DNA of 64,000 nt from Acidimicrobiales bacterium. Its GTDB lineage: Bacteria > Actinomycetota > Acidimicrobiia > Acidimicrobiales > Aldehydirespiratoraceae. The notes beneath the pieces are model-generated. The model saw nothing but the letters and a program-made list of their open reading frames with translations, was not told the DNA's origin and made no database searches. Of the stretch, positions 1 to 8,125 are shown in pieces. Made by a program: the position numbers and the translations under genes. Position 1 is the first letter of the stretch; every line of letters begins with the position of its first letter. The stretch spans positions 186,001-250,000 of the forward strand of contig JAQWMR010000010.1 of assembly GCA_029246685.1 (NCBI GenBank). Direction: 5' to 3'.

Positions 1-39
1 GAGATCGCGGAAGCCCACGACGACGAGGCGTCGGTCTGA
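1..39 (+). CDS. C-terminal end of an unidentified protein (partial)
   Basis: The first 12 codons are open in frame 1 and end at TGA (37-39), giving a tail of acidic character (EIAEAHDDEASV). The gene enters from outside the window. The tail is too short to recognise, and reality as coding sequence rests only on position, composition and same-strand placement before the next gene. Confidence 0.35.
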   Translation, partial: EIAEAHDDEASV

Positions 40-73
40 CGTCGGGCCGAGGCGTGACGTAGCGTCTCGCGTC

Positions 74-1156
74 ATGAGTGACAGAGACGAGCTGCACGAG
101 AAGGTGATCTCGGGTGAGGCCTGGGCGGAGTTCTGCGACGACCTGAAGGCCGCGGGTGCGCTGGTCCAGGAACGGTCCGAGACGGACCTGGACAAGGCCG
201 AGGGCTATCGGTTCCTTGCTCGACTGTTGCGCGGTGGGCTGAGTAGTCACATGGAGACCGGGGACACGAAGTTCCCGCTGATCAGTTCGATGCCGTACCA
301 AGTGAAGATCGGCTCGGACAACCCCGATTCGCTGTATCAGACGAGCCCGATCGACGGCCGGTTGAACTACCGAGTGACCGGGAACCGGGGAAGCGTTCAC
401 TACCTATCGTTCAGCGCGTTCTCCGGGAACTACGGCTCGGGGCAGGACCGCCTCGGAGTCATGGGGTTCATCGACGGCAGCGACCTCTTGGTCGACGAGA
501 ACGGCAACTTCGAGATGTTCGTGGGTCCGACGCCGCACGACCACAACTGGGTCGAGACCGGCCCCGAGCCAGGGCTGCTGGCGATCCGCCAGTTCTTTCT
601 GGATCGAGACTCGGAGACGCTCGCCACCCTTCGTATCGAGTGCCTTGACCACGATGAGCTGCCCGAGCCGCTGACACCGGGCCGCATCGGTCACCAACTG
701 CAGCAGGCGATGACGTTCGTGCAGGGCTGCTCCGGCATCTTCACCGACTGGGTGGACGACCTGCTCGCCGATGCGTGCAACTCGTTTACGACGAAGACCG
801 GCGCGGCCGGTGGGGCGTGGGGTGACCCGAATCAGATCTTTCGCCACGGCGGGTATCGCCTCGACGATGACGAGGCGCTCGTCATCTCTTTCACGCCACC
901 GGACTGCTTCTACTGGAACTTCCAGGTGGACAACCGGTGGATGGAATCGCTCGACTATCGGTTCCTTCCGGTGACCGTCAACAAGCACTCGGTGGTGTAT
1001 GAGGATGACGGGTCAGTACAAATCGTGGTCGCCCACCGCGACCCGGGCTTCGGCAACTGGATGACGACCGACGGTCACAGCCACGGCGCCATCGGCCTCC
1101 GCTGGAACCAGGCCGAAGAAGACGTGGAGCCGACGGTCGAGGTCGTGAAGATCTAG
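74..1156 (+). CDS. DUF1214-type protein, copy 1
   Basis: A 360-residue protein without signal peptide or membrane helix. It resembles Acidimicrobiia/mycobacterial proteins annotated as DUF1214 proteins, whose biochemical role is not established. Shared landmarks with the second copy at 47590-48714 include a helical N-terminal third, a segment reading 'DNPDSLYQTSPIDG' followed by YRVTGNRG (about residues 80-105), a central beta-rich domain with an 'ECLDHDELPEPL' segment, and a C-terminus ending in VEVVKI (SEVVTI in copy 2). No clear Shine-Dalgarno sequence precedes the ATG. The stop overlaps the convergent O-methyltransferase stop by three bases. The family call is moderately sure; the function is unknown. 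Confidence 0.65.
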   Translation: MSDRDELHEKVISGEAWAEFCDDLKAAGALVQERSETDLDKAEGYRFLARLLRGGLSSHMETGDTKFPLISSMPYQVKIGSDNPDSLYQTSPIDGRLNYRVTGNRGSVHYLSFSAFSGNYGSGQDRLGVMGFIDGSDLLVDENGNFEMFVGPTPHDHNWVETGPEPGLLAIRQFFLDRDSETLATLRIECLDHDELPEPLTPGRIGHQLQQAMTFVQGCSGIFTDWVDDLLADACNSFTTKTGAAGGAWGDPNQIFRHGGYRLDDDEALVISFTPPDCFYWNFQVDNRWMESLDYRFLPVTVNKHSVVYEDDGSVQIVVAHRDPGFGNWMTTDGHSHGAIGLRWNQAEEDVEPTVEVVKI

Positions 1157-1815
1157 CCGCGGCGGCGGACCATCGTGATGCCGTCGCCCAGGGTCAGCTG
1201 CGCGACGTCCACGCGGTCGTCCGTGATGAGGAAGTCGTTGAGGGCGCGCAATGCCTGCGTGTCGTCGTCGTCGGCCCCGGAATCCGGCAGAACCTGGGCG
1301 AACCAGAGCGTATTGTCGAAGAGGATGACGCCGTCGGGCGCGAGGCGGGGGAGGATCTCCTCGTAGTAGGCGCGGTAGCCGGTCTTGTCGGCGTCGATGA
1401 ACGCGAAGTCGATCGACTCCTCGGCCGGCAACGCCTGGAGGGTTTCGAGCGCGGGCGCGAGCACTAGGTCGATCCGGTCGGCGACACCCGCCATCTCCCA
1501 GTGTTCGCGGCCGATCGACGTCCATTCGTCGCTGATGTCGCAGCACAGCAGCGTGCCGCCGGGGGCGAGCCCGCGGGCGATGCACAGTGACGAGTAGCCG
1601 GTGAACGTACCGACCTCGACCGCGAACGTCGGCTGTAGCATCGCAACAAGGACGCTCATGAAGGCGCCCTGGTCCGGCCCGATCTGCATCCCGGCGAACG
1701 CGTCCGCCTTCTCATGTGTCGCCGCGATGAGCGCCCGCTGCACCTCGTCGGGCTGCGTGCTGTGGTTCTCCGCGTATTCGGCGACATCGTCGCGAACGAA
1801 GCTTGATCGGCTCAT
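1153..1815 (-). CDS. Class I SAM-dependent O-methyltransferase (CCoAOMT-like)
   Basis: A 220-residue cytosolic methyltransferase that would transfer a methyl group from SAM to a catechol or similar hydroxyl, typically with a divalent metal. The SAM motif EVGTFTGYSS lies around residue 65. The FIDADK motif and the later FDNTLW segment match the metal/substrate loops of Methyltransf_3 (caffeoyl-CoA O-methyltransferase-like) proteins, and the length is normal for that family. The ATG at 1815 is chosen because GAGGAG lies about 8 bases upstream; longer reading through the protease region is not real. It lies 61 bases downstream of the decayed protease and is convergent with the DUF1214 gene. The substrate is not predictable. 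Confidence 0.85.
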   Translation of the reverse strand: MSRSSFVRDDVAEYAENHSTQPDEVQRALIAATHEKADAFAGMQIGPDQGAFMSVLVAMLQPTFAVEVGTFTGYSSLCIARGLAPGGTLLCCDISDEWTSIGREHWEMAGVADRIDLVLAPALETLQALPAEESIDFAFIDADKTGYRAYYEEILPRLAPDGVILFDNTLWFAQVLPDSGADDDDTQALRALNDFLITDDRVDVAQLTLGDGITMVRRRG

Positions 1816-1876
1816 GACGAACTCCTCGGGTCGGCGACCCACCGTAGTGTTGCGGCCGCAGACCCGAGAATCTGCG

Positions 1877-3468
1877 TCAGATGCTGGCGATGAACGTTGC
1901 GAGCGCCTCGTCCGCCGCTTCGAGGTCCCGAGGCTCCACGGCCTGTACCTCGACTCGCGCGAGGTAGTCGGCGTCGAACGGCGCCGCCGCGAGGACGATG
2001 TAGTACGTGTCGGTGCCGCCGCAGTTCGCCCAGATCTGAAGCACGCCGAAGTACAGCGGATCCTCGTAGGGCTCCTGGCCGAAGTCGTCGCACCACTGCG
2101 ACTGGTCCCGTTCGGCGAGCAGCGCGTCGATCTCCGTCGAGCTGCGGTCCGGTGCGGACTCGACGATGATTCCCGGGACGTCCCAGTTGTTGAGCCAACC
2201 CTCGATGCTCGGCGCGGCCCAGATGCTCGGGCCGAAGCTCGGGTTCGGTGTGCCGTCGACGTCGCTCCACGCGGTGGGGATCGAGACGCTGATGAGCCCC
2301 TGCTCGTCTTCGACCGTCGTGTAGGAGTAGGGGGCGCTCCCGATCGGCGCATCGGCCGCACCGCCGTCGTCACCCACGACCGTCCCGGCAACGAGGGGTA
2401 GTCCCAGCTCATCGCCGTTCACCTGGCCGGAGAGCACGAGGTCGAGCGATGGTCGATACACCTCGACGTTCATCGTCGAATCTTGCCCCTGCGTCCGTAG
2501 CACCTGGCAGTAGTCGGCCATCGTGCCGTCGGTCGCCATCGGTAGGTCCTCGAGGCTGATCACGACATCGCCGGGCTCGATTCCTGCTTGGTCGGCCGGC
2601 GAGCCGCTGGACACGCTCGAGACATAGATACCGGAGAGACCGGAGTCGAAGACCCGCTCCCGACCGTTGACACGAGGCTGTTCACGTCCTCGTTGCTGAT
2701 GAGCGTCTCGATGACGTCGCGTACCTCTGCGGCGGAGATGGCGAAGTTGGTGTCGAACTCGTCGTTGCCGGCGAAGTTGATGCCGATGACGTGGCCGTTC
2801 TCGTCGACGAGTGGTCCTCCGGAGTTGCCTCCGAGGATCTGCGCGTCGTGCTGGATCACGGAGTCGACGGACGACCAGGTGGATTCGCCCTTCGCGTCGA
2901 CGGATCCGACGATGCCGTGCGTGAGGGTGTAGTCGAGTTACGACGTGTCGCTTTCGTCCTGCGCCGGGAACCCGGCGGCGTACGCGTCGAGACCGACGCG
3001 GACCCCGTCGTCGCGGAAGCTGAGCGCCTGGTAGCCGTCGCCTTCGAGATCGATGACGGCCAGGTCGGAGCACTCGCTGACGCCGAGAATGCGCGCGTTG
3101 AGGCGTTCGCCGTCGGAGAAGCTGGCCTCGAGGGTCGCCGCGCCTTTGACCACGTGGTTGTTCGTCACGACCAGGCCGTCGTCGCTGATGACGAAGCCGG
3201 TGCCGGTGAAGCCGCACGTGTAGGCGGTTTCGTCGCCCGGCTCGAGGAACGTTCCGGTGCCTTCGATTCGGACGACCGACCCTTCGACTTCGGAGATGTC
3301 GAACTCGGGTGGGGCTTCCGATGTCGTCGTCGGGGTGGTCGTGGTCACCTCGGAGGGAGCGGCCGTCGTCGAACCGCCGGACTCGACGTCCGGTGCAGCA
3401 TCGCCGCCCCCGCCGCACGCGGCGCCGACTAATGCCAGGACCACGAAGATCATGGACACGCGTCGCAT
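1877..3468 (-). pseudogene. HtrA/DegP-like lipoprotein serine protease with PDZ domain, interrupted
   Basis: The reading starts at ATG 3468 with a lipoprotein-like leader (hydrophobic stretch ending VGAAC) and a Thr/Ser-rich linker. A trypsin-like domain follows, with candidate catalytic His105 (TNNHVV), Asp135 (CSDLAV) and Ser216 (GGNSGGP), then a PDZ domain (GSPADQAGIEPGDVV) and an unknown C-terminal domain of about 150 residues. Two lesions break it: an in-frame TAA at 2938-2940 (codon 177), between the Asp and the catalytic Ser, and a one-base frameshift near 2665-2680, between protease and PDZ. All parts are otherwise well conserved, so decay is recent or the lesions are sequence errors. 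Its ribosome site lies inside a strong hairpin (see 3475-3523). Confidence 0.85.
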
Positions 3469-3474
3469 GGATGG

Positions 3475-3523
3475 CTCCTTCTCGTTGTTTCCGTCATGGT
3501 TGCATGACGGAACGAGAAGGGAG
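3475..3523 (-). promoter_or_regulatory. RNA hairpin covering the protease ribosome-binding site
   Basis: On the minus strand, starting four bases after the hydroxyacid dehydrogenase stop, CTCCCTTCTCGTT-CCGTCATG pairs with CATGACGG-(AAAC)-AACGAGAAGGAG around a CAAC loop. The stem has roughly 20 pairs with one bulged C and a short internal bulge. The right arm contains the AAGGAG that serves ATG 3468, so folding would hide it. There is no U-tract, so a simple intrinsic terminator is less likely than translational control or an RNase/attenuation element. The role is inference; the pairing is seen directly. Confidence 0.6.
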
Positions 3524-3526
3524 TTG

Positions 3527-4780
3527 TTACACCCCGGACAGCAAATTCTCGTCCAGATCGGTGATCGAGGACTGGCCGCAGAGCGCCATCGTCCGCCGCG
3601 TGCCAGTCGCGAAGAAGTCGAGCAGCCAGTCCACGCCGATCTCACCCGCCGCACCGAGCGCGTAGAGGTAGGGGCGGCCGACCATGACCGCATCCGCGCC
3701 GAGCGCGCGGGCCTTGATGATGTCTGAACCTCGTCGGGTGCCGCCGTCGCAGATGATGTCGATCGCATCGCCGACGGCGTCTCGGCACGGAGCCACGAGG
3801 TCGACCGGTGCGGGCGCGCCGTCGAGTTGGCGGCCTCCATGGTTCGACAGACATGCGGCATCCACGCCATGAGCGACGCAGAGCTCGGCGTCCTCCACCG
3901 TCTGGATGCCCTTCACGATGATCTTCCCGTCCCAGATCGAGCGCAGCCACTCGATCTCGCTCCAATTGAGAGACGGATCGAATTGGGTGTTGATGGTCTC
4001 GGCGAGATTGACCGCGGAGCGACCGTCAGGGATCGCCTGGGCGGCCGTGCTCGTGGTGATGTTGGCGAAGACGATCGGTTCGTTCGCCAGGAATCGGCGC
4101 GTCCAGCTCGGGTGGCGGATGCCGTCCACGATCGTGCCCGGTCCGAGCTTTGGCGGCAGCTCCATGCCTCGACGGACGTCGCGCTCGCGGCGACCCAGGT
4201 ACGCGGTGTCGACGGTGATCACGAGCGCCTCGTAGTCGGCGGCCGCGGCGCGTTCGATCATCTCCCGAACGAGGGAGCGGTCCTTCCAGACGTAGACCTG
4301 GAACCAGAGGCGTCGGGTGCCGTCGCCGGCCCAGTCGACGCTGTCGCTCGCTGCGGCCATCTCTTCGATCGACCGAGTCCCCATCGTGGAGAGCGTGTAG
4401 GGAAGCCCGGCGCGGGCGCAGGCCCGCGCAACCGCGAGTTCGCCCTGCGGGTCGGCGATGCGGGTGAAGCCGGTGGGCGCGAGCACGAGCGGCAGTGGCG
4501 TCGGTCGACCGAGGACCGTGGCAGACGTGTCGATCCTGCTGACATCGCGCAGCACGCGTGGTCGAAATCCGTAGCGGCCGAATGCATCGCTGTTGTCAGC
4601 GAGCGTGCGTTCGTCCTCGGCGCCGCCATCGATGTAGTCGAACACGCCAGCGGGAAGGCGCCTCTTCGCGAGCTCGCGCAGGTCGTCCACGTTGGCTACG
4701 GATTGGAGCCGCCGGCGATCGCCGTTGCGCTCGAACCGCCGGAAGCGAAGAACCGATCGAAGCGAGCCGAGGACCGCCAC
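3527..4780 (-). CDS. FMN-dependent alpha-hydroxyacid dehydrogenase (LldD/glycolate oxidase family)
   Basis: A 417-residue enzyme that would oxidise an L-2-hydroxyacid such as lactate, glycolate or mandelate to the 2-oxoacid using FMN. Diagnostic segments are FDYIDGGAEDE near residue 45, APTGF for the FMN site, IIVKGIQTVEDA with the active-site lysine, LSNHGGRQLDG with the catalytic His and Arg, and CDGGTRRGSDIIKA followed by GRPYLY for phosphate binding. The length is slightly long at the N-terminus. GTG 4780 is the outermost start, and the true start may be 20-30 codons in. It lies 7 bases downstream of the LivHMG fusion, so it is probably co-transcribed. The precise substrate is uncertain. 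Confidence 0.88.
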   Translation of the reverse strand: MAVLGSLRSVLRFRRFERNGDRRRLQSVANVDDLRELAKRRLPAGVFDYIDGGAEDERTLADNSDAFGRYGFRPRVLRDVSRIDTSATVLGRPTPLPLVLAPTGFTRIADPQGELAVARACARAGLPYTLSTMGTRSIEEMAAASDSVDWAGDGTRRLWFQVYVWKDRSLVREMIERAAAADYEALVITVDTAYLGRRERDVRRGMELPPKLGPGTIVDGIRHPSWTRRFLANEPIVFANITTSTAAQAIPDGRSAVNLAETINTQFDPSLNWSEIEWLRSIWDGKIIVKGIQTVEDAELCVAHGVDAACLSNHGGRQLDGAPAPVDLVAPCRDAVGDAIDIICDGGTRRGSDIIKARALGADAVMVGRPYLYALGAAGEIGVDWLLDFFATGTRRTMALCGQSSITDLDENLLSGV

Positions 4781-4786
4781 GTCAGA

Positions 4787-7700
4787 TCAGGAATCGCTGC
4801 GGTCGATTGCCCGCTCGTCGGTGCCGAGGTAGCTCGCGATGACGAGTGGGTTGGCGCGGACCTCCTCCGGCTGACCCTCTGCGATCACCGATCCGGCCTC
4901 GAGGCAGTAGACGCGGTCGCTGATGCTCATGATCAGCGGCATGTCGTGCTCGATGATGAGCATCGAAGCGCCCATCTCCTTACGGATCTCGACGATGAGC
5001 GGCCCGAACGCCTCGGTCTCACGCTGGGCGACACCGGCGGTGGGCTCGTCGAGGCACAGCACATCGGCATCAAGCGCGAGGAGGCCGCTCAGCTCCACGA
5101 TGCGGCGGGTGCCCGTGGAGAGGTCCGAGATGAAGGAGTCGGCGTAACGGCCGAGTCCGAGGAAGTCGATGAGGTCGTCGGCATCACTCTTCATGCGCCG
5201 CTCGTTCGCCATGTCGAGGAAGAGCGCGCTGCGAGCGAACGACGAACGGTGGCGGGCCTCGAGGGCGACCTGGACGCACTCGCGCACGGTCAACTCGGGG
5301 AACAGAGTGGCGGCCTGGAAGGTACGCCCCAGACCCATCGCCGAACGGGTCGGTGATGCGAGGGACTCGATGTTCTTGCCGAGTAGCCGGACCTTGCCTT
5401 CGGCCGGCACGTAGCCGCCGACCGCGTTCATGAGCGTCGACTTGCCCGCACCGTTCGTGCCGATAAGGCCCACGATCTCGTCGCGGCCGACGTCGATGCT
5501 GATATCGCTCACCGCAACGTTGCCGCCGAAGCGCACGGTGATGTTGCTCGTCTGGAGGGTGAGTTCCTGACCGGTGGCCCCGATGGGGAGGTTCTCGTAG
5601 ACCCGGGCTTCACGCGGCTCCGCGGAGGCGAGGTCCTTGCGCAGCCACTTGCCGATCACGGCGGGCCACAAGAAGGGAATGACGGGTTCGAAGATCAGGT
5701 AGAGCGAGTAACCGGTCTTCGTGCCCTTGCTGCCGATCGCGTCGCTGGTGGTCTGGGCGAGCCGCACGAGCATCGCCAGCGAGATGAGTCCGGAGATGAG
5801 CGCGGCGACGAGGTAGAAGTCGAACCACGTGCTCTCGATCGGGAAGCCTCGGATGGTCCGGGTGCCGTCGCCGGTGAGATGGTCGAGCGCGAGGCGAAGG
5901 ACGTAGCCCAGCACCACGACCTTCATCAGGATTGCGACGCCGCTGAGAATCCACTCATAGAGAGGGACCACGCCGGCTCGATCGCCGCCGGCGTTGCCGC
6001 GTCGGACCGCGTTCGGGGTAGCGGTCGTGCTCGAGGCGGCGTCTGCAGCATGGCGGAGCTCGACCCGGCTGACGATCGCCTCTCGCGCCCTGTACGCAAT
6101 CTGGACGAACCCGCCCGGGAAGTACATGAGCATCACGAGGAAGCCCACCGACGAGGTGACGAGGCCGATGATCGCGTTGTCTCGGAACAGTGAGGGAAGA
6201 CCTCGAACCCAGAACGCGCCCAGCACCGGTCCGATGATCGACCCGAGGCCGCCCATGACGACCATGTTGACTGCCTGGATCGAGTCGGCGATCTGGAAGT
6301 GGGCTTCGCCGAACCGGATCTGGCGGGCGGCGTTGCCGAACAGCGCGCCGCCAAGGCCGGCGATGCCGCCGGCGATCGCGAATGCGGTGAGCTTCATGCG
6401 AACCGGCGACACGGTGTACGCCGACGCCGTGTCGCTGTTGTCCCGCACGGCGATGATCGACCGGCCGATCCCGGATCGTCGGATCCGAGCGATCACGAGA
6501 ATCGTGATGACGAGGCAGACGAGGCTGAAGCGGAAGAAGTTCTCCTGCTGCTTCAGGTGGATCCCGAGGAAGTGGCCACGCTCGAACACCACGGAGCTGT
6601 CACCGTCGGAGAAGAACGGCCGTTGGTAGATGTACTTCTCCGCGGCAATCGCGAACGAGAACGTGGAGATCGCGAGCATGATCCCGCGCACTCTGAGCGC
6701 GCCGATGCCGGTGATGGCGGCGATGATTGCGGTGAGTATCACCGCGCACACAATCGATGGAAGTGTCGGTATCCCCGCCCATTGGACGTCCAGCAGGCGG
6801 GTGCTGCCGTAGCCGATGTCGAGCTCGATGCCGCGGTTGAATGCTGCGGCGCTCAGAGCGCCGATGCCGGCGTAGGACGCCTGGGCAAGCGAGACCTGGC
6901 CCGACCAGCCGGTGATGACGGTGAGCGATGCGGTGATGATCGCGAACGCAATGACCGTGCTGTAGAGGAACCACTTGGACGGCACGATCCGTTCGGGTGG
7001 CGTGTCCCAGAACCAGATGTAGGAGTCGGCCCAATCGAACACCGTTGCGTGATGGATCGAGAACATCCAGACCGCGACGAGCATGGTGCCGAGGATGATT
7101 CGGGGCATCCATCGGATCCACCAGATGCGATGGATGTGGGGCGGCAGTGGCCGCACCTTCGTGGCGAAGCTCAGCGGGGACTCGTCGTTCTCCGTTCGGC
7201 TCTGCCAGTACAGGGCGATGATGACGGCCACGAAGACGAGCAGGGTGGACAGGCCCGGGTCTCGAGTGAAGTTGAAGCCGAAGATGTTGTCGCCGAGCGC
7301 GATGAGGATTCCGCCGAGCATGGCTCGGGGGAACGATCGCATGCCGGCGATCACGGCCGCCGCAAGTGCGTTGGTGAGCGTGAACGGTCCGAGGTTGTCG
7401 ATACCGGTCGCGGCTCGTCCACTGCTCAGGAGAATCATCGAGAGCGTGGCGAGCAGCCCGCCGATCGTCCAGACGACGGTCGAAACCATGTGCGGGTTGA
7501 CGCCCGACAGTCGGCTGAGGTCCGGGTTGTCGGCCGACGCAGTGATGGCCTTGCCGAACGTGGTGCGCGACATCAGCACTCCGAGCAGGATTGCCACAAG
7601 GGGGACGAGTACCAGGATCTGGATGTCGGATCCCTTGATGAGAATGCCGTCGTCGGCACCGACTCCGATTCCCTCGAGGGCGCTGAAGTCTCCGAGCACG

Positions 7701-8125
7701 TTGTCGTAGCCGCGCCCGATCGCGGCCGGATAGGTGGTCTGTGCGCCCTCGATGTCCGGGAAGCCGAGCAGCACGATGGCCCGCCAGAAATCTGCGATGG
7801 CGACGGTCGCTATCAGTAGGACGATTCTCGGACGGTGAAAGAGCCGTTTGACGACGATGACTTCGGTGACCAGACCGAGAAGCCCACCGATCACCAGAGC
7901 GGCGATCAGCGCCGGCCAGAACGGCCAGTTGTAGTTGATTATCATCAGGCCGAAGAGCGTGGCACCGGGCAAGCCCATGTTGCCGACGGCGAAGTTGATC
8001 ACCCGGGTGCTTCGGTAGATGAGCACGATGCCCATCGCCAGAAGGCCGAAGATCAGGCCCTGAACGAGAGTCCAGAAGAGGATCTGGCGGGTGACCCAGG
8101 CGCCGAGGATGAGGCCGGACTCCAT
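4787..8125 (-). CDS. Fused branched-chain-type ABC transporter, LivH-LivM-LivG in one chain
   Basis: A 1112-residue polypeptide joins three transporter parts that are normally separate. Residues about 1-305 are a LivH-like permease, about 335-680 a LivM-like permease (with the LivM segment TGWSGQVSLAQASYAGIGAL near 405), about 720-830 an extra segment with three predicted membrane helices, and about 855-1100 a LivG-like ATPase. The ATPase has Walker A GTNGAGKST near 890 and Walker B VLCLDEPTAG near 1022. Its ABC signature reads LSTGT rather than LSGGQ. It would import amino acids, amides or other organic acids through the membrane. Its ATG overlaps the stop of the upstream MFS-LivF gene (TGATG), implying translational coupling. 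No periplasmic binding protein is nearby. Confidence 0.92.
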   Translation of the reverse strand: MESGLILGAWVTRQILFWTLVQGLIFGLLAMGIVLIYRSTRVINFAVGNMGLPGATLFGLMIINYNWPFWPALIAALVIGGLLGLVTEVIVVKRLFHRPRIVLLIATVAIADFWRAIVLLGFPDIEGAQTTYPAAIGRGYDNVLGDFSALEGIGVGADDGILIKGSDIQILVLVPLVAILLGVLMSRTTFGKAITASADNPDLSRLSGVNPHMVSTVVWTIGGLLATLSMILLSSGRAATGIDNLGPFTLTNALAAAVIAGMRSFPRAMLGGILIALGDNIFGFNFTRDPGLSTLLVFVAVIIALYWQSRTENDESPLSFATKVRPLPPHIHRIWWIRWMPRIILGTMLVAVWMFSIHHATVFDWADSYIWFWDTPPERIVPSKWFLYSTVIAFAIITASLTVITGWSGQVSLAQASYAGIGALSAAAFNRGIELDIGYGSTRLLDVQWAGIPTLPSIVCAVILTAIIAAITGIGALRVRGIMLAISTFSFAIAAEKYIYQRPFFSDGDSSVVFERGHFLGIHLKQQENFFRFSLVCLVITILVIARIRRSGIGRSIIAVRDNSDTASAYTVSPVRMKLTAFAIAGGIAGLGGALFGNAARQIRFGEAHFQIADSIQAVNMVVMGGLGSIIGPVLGAFWVRGLPSLFRDNAIIGLVTSSVGFLVMLMYFPGGFVQIAYRAREAIVSRVELRHAADAASSTTATPNAVRRGNAGGDRAGVVPLYEWILSGVAILMKVVVLGYVLRLALDHLTGDGTRTIRGFPIESTWFDFYLVAALISGLISLAMLVRLAQTTSDAIGSKGTKTGYSLYLIFEPVIPFLWPAVIGKWLRKDLASAEPREARVYENLPIGATGQELTLQTSNITVRFGGNVAVSDISIDVGRDEIVGLIGTNGAGKSTLMNAVGGYVPAEGKVRLLGKNIESLASPTRSAMGLGRTFQAATLFPELTVRECVQVALEARHRSSFARSALFLDMANERRMKSDADDLIDFLGLGRYADSFISDLSTGTRRIVELSGLLALDADVLCLDEPTAGVAQRETEAFGPLIVEIRKEMGASMLIIEHDMPLIMSISDRVYCLEAGSVIAEGQPEEVRANPLVIASYLGTDERAIDRSDS

